A DNA stretch of 64,000 nucleotides, taken from the NCBI GenBank assembly GCA_951799425.1, contig OX637395.1, positions 1,570,501-1,634,500 of the forward strand, in the 5' to 3' direction. Positions 25,586 through 37,045 of this stretch are shown piece by piece (position 1 is the stretch's first letter; the number at the start of each line of letters is the position of its first letter). The position numbers and the translations under genes are program-made. The stretch is from Ilex aquifolium (lineage: Eukaryota; Streptophyta; Magnoliopsida; Aquifoliales; Aquifoliaceae). Below the pieces are notes generated by a model. That model saw only the letters and a list, made by a program, of their open reading frames with translations. It did no database searches and was not told the DNA's origin.

Positions 25586-26052
25586 TGATGCAGGAGCAGG
25601 AGCGTTTGAGTCAGAAATCCAAGTCTAAGAGGGAATGAAATTGTTTTTATCATAACTTTTGATCCGTTTGGAGTTTCGGGGCCCATAATATATCAAATCG
25701 AAGCTCTCAACGAGCCCTACAAGACTCACAGCCTATGGCAGTGATAGGCACGGTTTTAAGCCAAAAAAGGCCTGGAAACGTGCGTTTGGGCCTTCCGAAG
25801 TTTTGTCCAATTTTGAGTTTATTTAGATTTTGTCGTAATTTTACTATTCCTTACGTAATTAGGATTTCCAGCTTATTGTTTAGTATTTAAAGGATGTTTT
25901 CATGAGTTTTAGGGTTAACCATCATTATTCTTATTTTTTTATAAAATTGTGGCTGCTTAGTCAGTTCCTTTTGGGTGATTCTCTTGTGTTCTTCTCTGTG
26001 AATTATCTGTTGAAACTAGCCTACAGAATAATCGCTATTCTGTCCGGCTTCA
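25586..26052 (+). repeat. 3' LTR of the Ty3/gypsy element
   Basis: 467 bases, same ends as the 5' LTR. A short purine-rich stretch (GGGGCGA) precedes it, in place of a long canonical polypurine tract. Confidence 0.97.
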
Positions 26053-26734
26053 GTTACACAAAATTAAAAATTTTGATTTGATGATGTGATGTTATATTTG
26101 TCATTAATTTAACTGTAAATTTCAGTATTTAGTGAGACACACTATCTATTTAATGGTAGCGATTTATTGAGTCAAGTTTTTAAGTCTATTTAGAATTTTT
26201 TATTTTTTATAATAAAGTTGTTTTATGTGTAATTTTTTTTATTTTTTAATCAATTATTATAAATCATCCAAATCAAAATCAATAATCTGGATAAATATTT
26301 GTGTATGAGTAATGCTATTAAAACTTAAAAACTTAATCTAATTTATTAATCTAATTGACAAATCACAACAATTTTTCCATCATCAAATACAATTCAATAA
26401 ATTTTGAAAATTTCCAATCGATCCTAAAAATAGTGTCATTTAAGTTGTAACATGTCACATTTAAGTCGTAACGTGTCACGTTTAAATCGTAACTTTGGGG
26501 ATACCCAATATAATAAGGTCAATCAAAATTGGATGCAATACATTCTTTTGTCCATCACTCCATGGTGCATAATATTTTATTTGGTTCTTGCAAATCAAAT
26601 TCTTTGCAAAAACATTCAAAACCTTGCTAACACAAACAATTTTCATATTTTATTCTTCCATTTTATCCTCCCCTGTTTTGTTAGGTAAACAACTTAAAAC
26701 ATGGTACAACCAGTCGGCAAACTAAAAAAAATAA
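26053..26734. other. AT-rich spacer right of the Ty3/gypsy element
   Basis: Begins with the right copy of the GTTAC duplication. Apart from a small tandem array at 26435-26492, in which GTCACATTTAAGTCGTAAC-like units of 19-21 bases occur three times, nothing recognisable was found. Confidence 0.6.
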
Positions 26735-27076
26735 GGGTTAATAATACTTTTGATCCTTTAAAGTATGTATTTTTTATCAATTTAGTCTTTATTGTATCAA
26801 TTTTGTCAATTTTGACCTCTAAAGTATTCAATTCATGTTACTTTGATCCATAATCAAATAATCTGTCAAGTTTTTTTTTTATGAAAGTGACCACATGCCC
26901 TATTTTTTTAGATGATTTCACAAGTCTAACACGTGATCATTCCATAAAAAACTTAACAATCCGTCTATATAGGGACCAAAATGACACGAATTGAATAGTT
27001 TATGGACTAAATTGATACAATGAGTATTAAACTGACAAAAAATACGTATTTTAAGGACCAAAAATGCTATTAACCC
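26735..27076. mobile_element. MULE-type MITE with perfect 9-base target-site duplication
   Basis: A 342-base foldback element. The left arm begins GGGTTAATAATACTTTTGAT and the right arm, reversed, begins GGGTTAATAGCATTTTTGGT, with pairing continuing for more than 100 bases. The flanks are both AAAAAATAA (26726-26734 and 27077-27085), a perfect 9-base duplication. No coding content. Confidence 0.85.
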
Positions 27077-27486
27077 AAAAAATAAATACCATATAAGCCA
27101 ATAAAACCAAAAACTATCACTAGCAGCCCCATTTGGCACCCACATAAGCTACAAACCCATCTTTGCTTGAACAAATAAACTTTGAAAACATCAACAAAGG
27201 GAGTCAAATTCCATTAATTTGGACAAACTATATTATACTAAATTTCATTTCCTTGCTGATCACAGCACATCAGTGATCAATTATATGCCAGCAGTTTCAC
27301 ATCAGAACTCCAAAACAGTGCTACTACACAAGCCAAAAAACCCTAAAAGCACTTTGACAATATGACACCTACCCCCCCCCCCCCCCTCCAAATAGTTTTT
27401 CACCATCCAAATTTACTAAAACACCCCTTTGATGGAAATCAAAACAGCACTGGCAGATACCAGAATGACTCAACCGAGGGCCAATT

Positions 27487-30400
27487 TTACTTCTTGGTGT
27501 ACATTGATTCAACCTTACCATCATTCCCACCAAGCAACATGTACTTATCCTTCCTGGTCAATTGAGTGCACTCAAAGCCTAGAACACCAGCCAAAACCTT
27601 CTGCACATGATTAGCCACCTCTATGGGTGATTTCCCACCAGCCTTGCATGTCATCTCCTCAGGCAATCTTTCCAGGAATGTGACTTCATAGGTTGGCCTT
27701 GGATTCATGAAATAGAAATAAGGGTCCCAAAATTTGACACCACGGACCGTCGTGCCATGGAACATACCTTGCTTAAGGTTCACTGCCACTGGCACGATCC
27801 TATCGCTCAATTCTGCAAACAAAGCACTGAATCGTAGCAAGAAGGGCTCACGACATGTGGTCCCTTCCGGGCACACCACTAGATCACCCTTTTGGAGGAT
27901 TGATTTGATCATTGCAGCATCAGCTTCACGATCACGGGTCAAAGCAACGGCTGGGATTGGTGATAGGAGCCTCGAGAGCTTGCTTACACTGTATGTCACA
28001 CACGAAACTTTGCGTCCAAGTGCAATGGCAATCACGATGGGATCAAGCCCTGCACGATGATTGCATACATAGAGGTTACCAGGGCACCCGGGTGATGGTG
28101 GAGGAGGGGGGTTACCACGGACCACGAGGTTGATCCCGAGCATGCCATATGTGTACCGTACGATGCGTTCTGGGAGAGGTAGATTGAAGTAAACACGAAT
28201 CAAAGAGAGGAGAAATCCAAATGGCAGCCAGATGTAGGTGATGAGTGCATTCAGTGGGGTTGGGCGTTGGACCAAGCGGCCATCGTGGAAGATTAATCTA
28301 GTTTTCAGACGATCAAGTGGCACTGGAACGGCTGATTTGCTAGGGAGCACCATGTAGCCCTCCTGTTGAACATAGATTAAGCCTCAACCATCAGCATCTA
28401 ACAAAATTAAAGAAATGATAGTAGGCCTAACAATAGCACAGATGGTTGGTGTAAATGTTCATTGATCAATCAACTTTAGGAACCTTCTAAATTCAAAGTT
28501 CTGTTGGCACAGTGAGAGACCAACTTGCCAATCTATTCATTTATCAAAGAGGGTAAAACATACTAGACCCAACCCCCAACCATAGGCCAAAGACCTTCCC
28601 CCAATCTGATAATGTTGGACTCCCTAACCTCTTAATAGATATGTGATACTACTTGGACCATGGTCAATCTTGGCCTTATTTTAGTAACTGAGAATCGTCT
28701 AACTGGTCTTTGGAATTGGACTCATAGTTGTAATAAAAATCTTGGTTGCACGCAATTACCCACAAAAGCAGAAACCACTCTACATGAACTAAATCCGAGA
28801 TTTATTTGGCCAACGAAACTCAAACTCAGGATGAATGAGTTAATCTAGGCTTCTAAACAAGCTTAGCCATACCAGTTCATGAAGTCTATAAATGGTTTAC
28901 CATGCATTGATCCAACTTGAGGACCACTTAAGCTTCCGCTAGGTGGGTAGTTGGGATGGTAAATGAGATGACCCTACATGAAACAACAATCAATTTTGCC
29001 TCAACCACCACATTAAATAGAGTTGTTGCCCACTGGCGTATATGTTTAAAGAGAAACAACTATTAATGCAGCAAGAAGATGAAGCCAAAATTGGTTACAA
29101 GGCTCAATAACAACAGCGATAATCTGAAAGAGATATAATGGGGAGGTGAGCTGGTGGTGAAGCCACCCAGCTATGGTAGAGAGCTAGATATGGCAACTGA
29201 GCCTACCCAGCTGTAAGCAGCACCATTAAAGCTACCGTACTTATAAAAAAATGACATTTTTCAGATGGTTTTGTGAACAATAACAAGAAATCTTGGGCAT
29301 GGATCAAATAAAGAAATACTTAATAAGAAATTCACGCAACCATTTAATTAAAATTGAGCCCCCATCAGTCACATGACTCACATCCATTAGCAACATAATG
29401 TGGAGTCCTTTATTCCTCTTCTAATAATTCTCAGACATAGGTGTTTATTTGAGTTATTTGTAATTAATGGTACAATAAAATTACAAATAATAAAATTTTA
29501 TAAGCATAGTGTGATTGAATGAATAAACAAAGAAATATGGTACTAAAAAATAACTTTTTCATTATATAATCATAGAGTGACAATCATAGTTAGACTCTAT
29601 TTATGGTCATGGACCTTTTAATTAAACAGGAAAAGCTTGCTTTTACTTGAAATTGTCCGAATTTAAATACAATTAAACAACAGATAAAGAATGAAATTGC
29701 TCGAATTTAAATACAATTAAATAACAGATAAAGAGTGAAATTTGTCAAAATTAAATATATAGCACATGTAGCAAAACTAAAAAAATTCATGATGGTGCAG
29801 CAATGTTATAGGGCCTAATTTGAGGACCTAATTCAATGCAGTTATTGAATTAATTATAAGTTATAATGTTCGATAGAGCCCACTTTCAATCAAATGATTT
29901 GATTGAATTAGGTTCCTAAATTAGGTCTATATAGTATTTTTTTGGTGCTTAATTGTTCCAATATTTTATAAAAATAGAAAGTTTAGAGTTATTTAATCAA
30001 TTTATTGTTGCTCCACGATGAAACGTCTCTGATTTCCGTATCTATAGATAAAGTTGGCCAAATCACCTAACATGCATTTGCCAGTCAAATATATTTTGAG
30101 ATTTCCTCTGTTTGGTTGCTAAGAAAATCATCTCGAAAAATTCTTATATGTTAAGTTTATTACCCAAGATGAAAAAAACTCAATTTAATCAAAGTTAAAT
30201 AGGATTTAATTGAGCTGAGTCGTTCGAGCTCGTTTTTCTAAATAAACCTAAAATATTGTTCCAGAGCCGAGTCCAAATCCAATCAAGTCTGAATAGCTGG
30301 TTTTATGTTTGTTTTTTTAAATAAGTCTAAAAAATTATTCAAAACAAGTCAAACTCAGTAGCTTAGCTCGATTATCTCCCCTAAAGCCAAACAGCAACAT

Positions 30401-31159
30401 GGAGCAAGATTAGCTACTGTTTCTTTCCGACCTTTCTTGGGAGCCAGAAGATTAAAAACATACTTTCAAGAACTAAATTATTCTGGATTTAAACCAAATA
30501 ATTTCAAGAAAAAACAAACTCACCTTGCAAATGGACATGAAATCATGATCAGATTCCCGATCCCCCAACCCAATATCAGGCTTTTCGTCCCCAAACTCCT
30601 TCAACACCGCCAATCTTTTCCACTTCCCCACCAAAACCCCTGGCTTCTTCACAAACCCTGTCGCCTTCTTCGTCTTCGGATTCACCTCAATCTCCGTCCC
30701 CAACACCTTATCACCACCCAAAAAGTCCCTCACAAACGAATCAACCATTATTGTTGGATTCGCAGTAACCACCACTTTTCTCTTACACTTTTCAAACACT
30801 TCGTAACTCTCTTGCCTCACATCGGAGGCATAGAATCTTGGAAGCACAGCGCGTGCTGCTAACTCTATGTCTCGGACTTTGAGTCCAGCAAACGATATGA
30901 AAATCAGCATTTCAATAGCCAGAGCCTCGGAGAAAAAGATGTACGCGACAGCGATAATAGGGAAGGCGAGGAGAAGCAAGAGGCCGCGTAGGAGGCTACC
31001 GGCTTCAATGGCCACAAGCATGAAATAAGGAAAGGAAGAGCGAGAGATCAGTAAGGTTCCGTCGAGGTCCGCCGCGACGGAACTGTTCGCCACTGTGGAA
31101 ACATCGCACGTCGTCACTGATGGAAAGGTTGTGTCGGTGGTTGGCTTCGGCGGCGACAT
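27487..31159 (-). CDS. GPAT4/8: Bifunctional sn-2 glycerol-3-phosphate acyltransferase/phosphatase, GPAT4/8 type
   Basis: ER enzyme of cutin synthesis. It transfers omega-hydroxy or dicarboxylic acyl groups to the sn-2 position of glycerol-3-phosphate and removes the phosphate to give 2-monoacylglycerol. Two exons (31159-30524 and 28362-27487) with a 2.16-kb intron, phase 0, 503 residues, the length of Arabidopsis GPAT4. The N-terminal HAD phosphatase domain has motif I DLDGT (D31, D33) and [11 protein letters not shown] near its end, both intact as in GPAT4/6/8 and unlike GPAT5/7. The acyltransferase part has NHRAGLDP (His314, Asp319) and [12 protein letters not shown]. The end [19 protein letters not shown] matches GPAT4/8 closely. 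The ATG chosen (MSPPKPTT) matches the family start; an upstream in-frame ATG (MRDTYRF) lies in the GA-rich leader. The intron holds a MITE. Confidence 0.96.
29807..29934. mobile_element. Small palindromic MITE inside the GPAT intron
   Basis: About 128 bases. Left end ATAGGGCCTAATTTGAGGAC; right end reversed ATAGACCTAATTTAGGAAC; both continue CTAATTCAAT. Paired arms of about 30 bases surround a short centre. No clear duplication of the target was resolved, so the superfamily is open. Confidence 0.6.
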
Positions 31160-31822
31160 GGCCTTACAAAATCTATACGTATCTCTCAATCTCTCTCTCT
31201 CTGTAGAGAAGTCTTGAGTTTCTCTCTCTCGCTCTCTGCAACTGTCTTTCAGGGGAGGGAAGGTGCGGTTTTAAATGTGGTGGGAGTGGGGGTGAAATGA
31301 CAATTTTGGACTTGGCATGGGTGGTTTTGACAATTGTGGAATTTTGGAGGGTAGTTCGTAGAATGACTAAAGTGTCCTTGGGTCGGTTAATACTTGTATT
31401 TTTTTTAAACACGTATCTTTTATATTCGTGATTACAATACAAATTTAAGATAGAAAAAATCCCATGTAACCTAAATTTGCATTCTAAATGAACAGTGATC
31501 ATTGAATGAGTGGATCCCATCAACTTTTTTAAATGGAAACTACTTATCTAATAGTCTTTATTGATTTAGAATGTAAATTTGAGTTAATATACATAATCGC
31601 CTGTAAATTACGGGTATCGAATCACCTAATATAACTGTTATAAAACTCAAATTTAAGATCTTGAGATAATAATCTCGAAAACATATAATGGAAACTACTT
31701 AGTGGATTATAAGAATTATAATTTGGGAAATTGGTTTTGAGTAAGAGAAATAATTGGAATTTGCTTTATGTAATAAATGCTTACTTGTTAAGTGGTGATA
31801 TGGTTCTTGAAAAACAATAAGA
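31160..31822. other. GPAT leader and promoter region
   Basis: On the minus strand the leader carries a GA-rich tract (complement of the CT run at about 31190-31202). A weak TATA-like ATTTAAAA lies near 31270 on the transcript strand. At about 31455-31534 is a partial copy of the palindromic MITE found at 31823 and 32181. No other gene was seen. Confidence 0.45.
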
Positions 31823-31988
31823 GTAATGCTATGTATCCCAAAACTTCAACTCAAATTTTCATCTCAAATCAAGGGAGACCATTGGATCAGTGGGTCCCAT
31901 TTAAAAAAGTTGATAGGACCCACTCATACAATGGTCTCCATTCATTTGGGATGAAGATTTGGGTTAGAGATTTAGGATACATAATATT
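31823..31988. mobile_element. Palindromic MITE, family P copy 1
   Basis: About 166 bases, almost fully self-complementary. Left end AATGCTATGTATCCCAAA, right end reversed AATATTATGTATCCTAAA. The centre contains CAGTGGGTCCCATTTAAAA, shared with the copy at 32181. Confidence 0.7.
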
Positions 31989-32180
31989 TTTCAAACAATA
32001 AATTTAATCTCGGATGTTTCACACCTAACAAGAGAAGAAAAAAGGGGCATCATTAAATAGTTTCCAGCTAAGGAAACTGGATGCAAATGGCTAACTTAAA
32101 TGAAATGAAATGGAGAGCATTGACATGGATGTCCTTAGTTAATATGTAGTTCAACTTCAAGAAAGAGGTAAAAAGAAGAG

Positions 32181-32348
32181 TAATGGAATATATCTCAAGT
32201 CTGTAACTCAAATTTACATCACAAATGAAGGAGGATTATTGAATCAGTGGGTCCCATTTAAAAAAGTTGATAGAACTCATTCATTCAACGACCCTCTTTC
32301 ATTTGGAATGCAAATTTGAGTTACAAATTTGAGATACATAATATTTCC
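32181..32348. mobile_element. Palindromic MITE, family P copy 2
   Basis: About 168 bases. It shares the centre CAGTGGGTCCCATTTAAAA and the AGATACATAATATTT end with copy 1, from which it is separated by about 190 bases. Confidence 0.7.
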
Positions 32349-33516
32349 CTAAGAAGAAACAAGTGGTCATGTGGTAAAAAATTAGAATAATTTTAATGGC
32401 ACAGTTTTTTGGTGATTACATTCAATGAGAAACTATCACAAAATCAATTTGTACGATAAATAAGTTGGTTTTTTTTTTAAAAAAAGTCTGACAAAATGAT
32501 TGATAACAGTCATTCATCGAAAATATTCAATATTTCAATTGTTAGGTGAACCACCTAGCTATGACATGTGGTGTGTTAAATCTATACAAATTTCTCCATA
32601 TGCGGTGGTGGACTAAGCCTCATTTGTATACCTCACATTGAAGGAATGACTTTAACATGAAGAGAAAAGAAAAACATGGGGAAGGGGCATTTATTTTAGT
32701 GGACAGAACACATGAATTCACATGGTATTATGGTTTCATAATTTTAATAGGGACTTGATTACTTTATCAAAAAAGAAAAATTGGTACCATCCTTCTAATT
32801 TTTACTATTTTAATGAATATTTTTATAATTTTTGTAAGTCATTTTATAACCAAAAATTTATCACTTTTATGAGTGATTTACAATTGTTGTGAGTGTTTTT
32901 ATCACTGTAGTGGTAATTATTTTTATCACTTTTTTTTGTACAAAAAAATTTATTATTTTTGTGGGTGTGTTTTACTATTGTTGTGGATATTTTTATTATT
33001 GTTGTGATAATTATTTTTACTATTTTTTTTGGGTAATATAACAGTGATAAAAATACCCGCAAATGTGATAAAATAAAGGCTTAGTACCCAAAAAAAAAAA
33101 TTGATACCATAAACAACTCTTTTTAATAGGTATGGTTGACAATTCTTAATAGGATCCCTTAGTTCAATATCAAATCGACATGAAATTAGTGAGTGTTGGT
33201 TTATTTTTAACAGATTAGGATAACAATTAAGTTGACTCATCAAACAATTTTGACAAATATATCGACATGAATTCGAGTAAACACAATTAATACACGATAC
33301 AAGCTCGATTACACATGGGTCAAAAAAGGATCCCATTGAAGAGTAAATATTGAATGCAATAGTGATATCATGTTAGCAATGTTGACGTGGTATTAGCAAT
33401 CAATAGTAAAATATTAAGTGGATAAGGTAAACCTCACTTCTATAATTATTTTCTTGCGTGGATGAGGAGTGAGTAGTTATTTATGGTTTATTATTAATTT
33501 TAGATAATAGATTCTT
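32349..33516. other. AT-rich spacer with a TA-rich repeat (32790-33090)
   Basis: No gene. The segment 32790-33090 is composed of TTTTTATCAC/TGTTGTGATAATTATT-like units and matches 19230-19450 in the opposite orientation. Confidence 0.5.
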
Positions 33517-34065
33517 GGGTTAATTGCACTAGAGATCCCCTAAAGTATAGAGTTTGTCTCATTTTGGTCCATAATATTTTAATTACATCATTTTGATCCC
33601 TAAAGTATTAAATATATTTCTATGTTACCCCTCAAGCAGACAACGTTCAAATTGCTAACAGTTTTTTATTATAAACTTATTACATGATATTTAAATATGA
33701 GCAAAAAAATAATTTGAGTAACTCTTCACCAAATTTTTACCCAAATTTTGGTCAAATAACTACTCAAATTATACAGTTTTGATCATGAGCTATTTAAATT
33801 TGCATCAATTGCTACCAAAATTATACATTTTTGCCAAGAGTTACCCAAAGTTTGGTCAAAAGCTAGCCCAATTATTTTTTTACTCATATTTAAGTATCAC
33901 GTGACAAGTTTATGATAAAAAATTATTAGAAATCTAGATATTGTCTGCTTGAGGGGCCAAATATAAACATATTCAATACTTAGGGATCAAAATGATGCAA
34001 TTGAAATATTGAGAATCAAAATAAGACAAACTCCATATTTTGAGAACCTCCAGTGCCATTAATCC
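33517..34065. mobile_element. Long-arm foldback element
   Basis: About 549 bases. The left arm begins GGGTTAATTGCACTAGAG; the right arm reversed begins GGATTAATGGCACTGGAG. Pairing continues inward through TTGTCTGCTTGAGGGG and AAACTTATTACATGATATTT, so each arm is roughly 190 bases. The ends resemble the MULE-type MITE at 26735, but no matching 9-base duplication was found here. No coding content. Confidence 0.65.
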
Positions 34066-34895
34066 TATTTATAGACAGACGGTAAACAATACAAACTCAT
34101 TGGAAATCCTCAACATTGATTTATGTGTTTGTGTAACTCTTCAATTTTGATTGACTACCTGTAAATAATTTAATCCCTTAGTTTTAGTGGGATTTATTTA
34201 CTTATTTTAATATTATTAGTTGGTGATATTACGACAGTATTATCACATAATATCATTATTATAATGAATATTTTCTCCCCATTGACAGTACTAAATTCTC
34301 ATAGGTATTTAATGACATTTTTGCCCTTAGTGCAAGATCGGGAAGGAGAAGTAACTGAGCAGAATCAAAAATTAACTCTAGTTCAAGGAATAAGCAGCAA
34401 ACCCCCTCAAAAGAGCCTAGAATCAGTAATGGACCTTTACAAAGACGTGAGCATCTTTTTGCCGTGTCAACGGTGACAAACCCTTTTTTTTTGTCTTTTT
34501 TTTTTTCTTATTTTGGTATTTGTCCAAGTCAAGACAAAAACAGAAAAAAGTAACCAAATTCGATGAGTGGAATCAATTATTAAGGAAGATACACGTTACA
34601 TCACGATTTTGAATCAAATTTTTTTTTTGGAAAAATGACAGATTTATTCACTTTATCAATAATCGAACCAAATCTGGTGTATCATAAGAGATTTGTCTTT
34701 TCTATTGATTTTTATGAATTTGATCAAAAATAATTCTTGAATGAGGTATTCAACTCCAGAGATGAATCTGAAAAAGAAATCTTTATTGGTTCTATCGAGA
34801 GATCTAAAAAAATGTTGAAATTGTACTGATGATGTTTATAGCACAATAGAGCAGAGATAGAGTTAATGGATACTGAGCAATTCAGTCTGAACTCC
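34066..34895. other. Spacer, nothing recognised
   Basis: AT-rich sequence with poly-T runs near 34485-34510. The open frame at 34264-34476 shows no recognisable domain. Confidence 0.5.
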
Positions 34896-35335
34896 TAGGG
34901 CCTGTTTGGTATGTGGATTTGGAGGGGTTTTGGAACAAGAGTTGGGGAATAAACCCCCTCAAACCCATGTTTGGCAAATACACATCTAACCCAGGGTTTG
35001 AAACCCAGCCCGGTCATGAAACTCAAGTTCACGGGTTTCATGAAACCCATGGAGGGTGAGTTTCACATGTGAGTTAATGAGTTTAACATCCAAATGATAT
35101 TTATATTCCCCCCATATATTCATATCCATGCTTGGATTAAATTGGTTAAGGGGCACAATAGTCATTTATATACAAATATATTATCATAATAGTCATATAT
35201 TCCTGCGCATACCAAACATGGGTATGGACAATATTAAATGCTGAATCTCATCTTTGAATCTCATCTTTGGGTTTGGAAGGGTTTGAACAAGTCAATCCAA
35301 ACCCCTCCCAAAAACACATACCAAATAGGTCCCTA
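34896..35335. mobile_element. hAT-like MITE (TAGGGCCTGTTTGG ends)
   Basis: About 440 bases. Left end TAGGGCCTGTTTGGTATGTG, right end reversed TAGGGACCTATTTGGTATGT, with further pairing GGAGGGGTTT. The flanks (GAACTCC and GACTCTA) are only partly alike. Ends of this kind are widespread among plant hAT-derived MITEs. Confidence 0.6.
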
Positions 35336-36566
35336 GACTCTAAGGTTTGGGTAAAGGAATGGGGATTAACACACAGTGAGTTTATAGTAGTTCACCAGCT
35401 CGGAAGCTCGGCTAGTCCACTCTCAAGGAAGACTCCTGCTCCTGGAGCTTATATTAATGAGGAAATGAGGTTACAGAGAGTCGTTCTGATTACAATTACT
35501 TGTGTCTCTATTGCTGGGGGTTATGCCCCTTATTTATAGTTGATCCTGAGCTTTGCTTGATATTTGGCGAGATTCTTGCTCCTCCTTGTAACGGCTGCTA
35601 TTATCTCACAACGATTGTGGAAAGTGTTAGGGCAGTTGCGATTCTTCTGCTTGGATATACGACCGTTACTATCTGGGTGGTGCTTGGATGGAAGTCAGTT
35701 GTCTTCTGTACTACCCTCCTTCAGACGCAACTGCAGGGATGGGAGGTCTGACCTCGAGCTCCATGGGCGTCCAAAGTGAGCTGGGCTCCCGATCTAGGAG
35801 AGCATGATCTTAATTACCGAGCTCATCCTTAAACATATTTAAGGTATCATCATGTAATATCTCTAATAACTTAAACTTTTAGATGAATTTGTAGTTAAAT
35901 AATTTTACGTGTGCCAAAATTATGCACCAAAATTTGTATCAAATCAACTGCAGTTGTTGGATCAGTGATGAAACCTATTGATCCAATGACTACAAATAAT
36001 TTGGTGTAAGTTTTAATGTACATAGCATTATTGTTTGTAATTTAATTAGAGTGAGATGTATTGTTTAAAATTTCACGGTCACCTGAAAAATAAAAAATAA
36101 AAATTCTAATAACTTAACCTTTATATGAGTTGATGGTTTAGAAAAAGGGAATAGTTACTGAAAATACCGGTGAATAGATGGAAGTAAACAATAAAATGCA
36201 AGGGCAAAATGGGAAGAAAAGCATATTTATCAAGATATAAATGCTTTGCATGGCGTTGAGTGTTGGAGGTTGGGAGTTGGTGAAGTCTTGAGGAAGTCCA
36301 CTATTTTTTTGGTTGGGTGAAGAAAATTTTAGATTGGTATAGTTTACACGCTGCCTATGATGGACACCTGTTGAAACCATAACACTCCTTGCTTTTTTTT
36401 TTTTTTTTTCAACTAATAAAGATATTTGGATCAATTTACGCGCATCTTGACTAATTTTTTCTCCTTCCGATCAAAAGTAGACCATCCATGCCCGGACTAG
36501 AATATTCATGAGAAATAATCTCTCTTCAAACTCAGTACGTCTAGATTTAAAACATAATACTCTTAG
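35336..36566. other. Spacer with small palindromic repeat and LTR-like fragment
   Basis: No gene supported. A small foldback lies at about 35915-36030 (GCACCAAAATTTGTA against TACAAATAATTTGGTG). The stretch near 35850-35895 (TATCTCTAATAACTTAAAC) resembles the terminal repeat of the TRIM-like element at 39632. Open frames at 35267-35779 were not recognised. Confidence 0.45.
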
Positions 36567-37045
36567 GGCCCGTTTGTTTTGAGTATAAAATAAGCCCGGT
36601 ATTAGATTTATCTTCATTCCACTCCAATCCAATAGTATATTATACCCGGTCTTAAACTATAATCTCATCCTTCCCCTTGTTTGTGTATCACAAATATTAT
36701 CTATGTAATACCTATTTAAAAAAGTCAACAATTGCGGCTAGGGTGTAAAAAGATAATTTTATCCTTATAAATCAAAGTCAACAATTGCGGCTGGCTTTGT
36801 AGTTGAGGGCATTTGAGTCTTTTACCACTTTAATACCTCCTTCCAACATTTTATACCACCGGGTAGGTGGTATTGAATAGCACCTTGTACAAGGCATTAA
36901 CGGCACTGTTCATAGCGGGTCGGTATTGCGACCCGCAAATTAATACCGATCAAAAAAAGTCAAACAAACAAGGTATAAGGTAGGCCCCACGTACTATTTT
37001 CTTTATACCACCCTCTTATACCACCCTTATACTCCTATTAGTGTG
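36567..37045. mobile_element. Possible hAT-like MITE (TAGGGCCCGTTTG left end)
   Basis: The left end TAGGGCCCGTTTGTTTTGAG is typical of hAT-type MITEs. Toward the right, AAACAAACAAGGTATAAGG and repeated TATACCACCCT units give partial pairing. The right boundary is uncertain and no exact target duplication was fixed. Confidence 0.35.

Larger units (their letters stand above)
20663..26052 (+). mobile_element. Ty3/gypsy LTR retrotransposon, very young, nearly full length
   Basis: A 5390-base element with two 467-base LTRs, beginning TG and ending CA, that differ at one base, and a perfect 5-base target-site duplication GTTAC (20658-20662 and 26053-26057). Behind the 5' LTR is a primer site matching the initiator-Met tRNA end. 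Parts in order, positions approximate: gag (21180-22000) with a CCHC zinc knuckle ([14 protein letters not shown]), protease (DSG motif, about 22320-22580), reverse transcriptase (about 23100-23700, with [11 protein letters not shown]), RNase H (about 23950-24320), and integrase (about 24500-25300, HHCC zinc site and DDE core). The order PR-RT-RH-IN makes it Ty3/gypsy; the RT resembles chromoviruses, though no chromodomain was recognised. The coding region looks broken in about two places. One LTR difference suggests an insertion of the order of 0.1 million years old under commonly used plant rates. Confidence 0.97.

Noticed and set aside
35267-35779. Overlapping open frames of 70-90 codons near 35.3-35.8 kb
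   Set aside because: Not recognised in any frame; partly inside a hAT-like MITE. Left as spacer.
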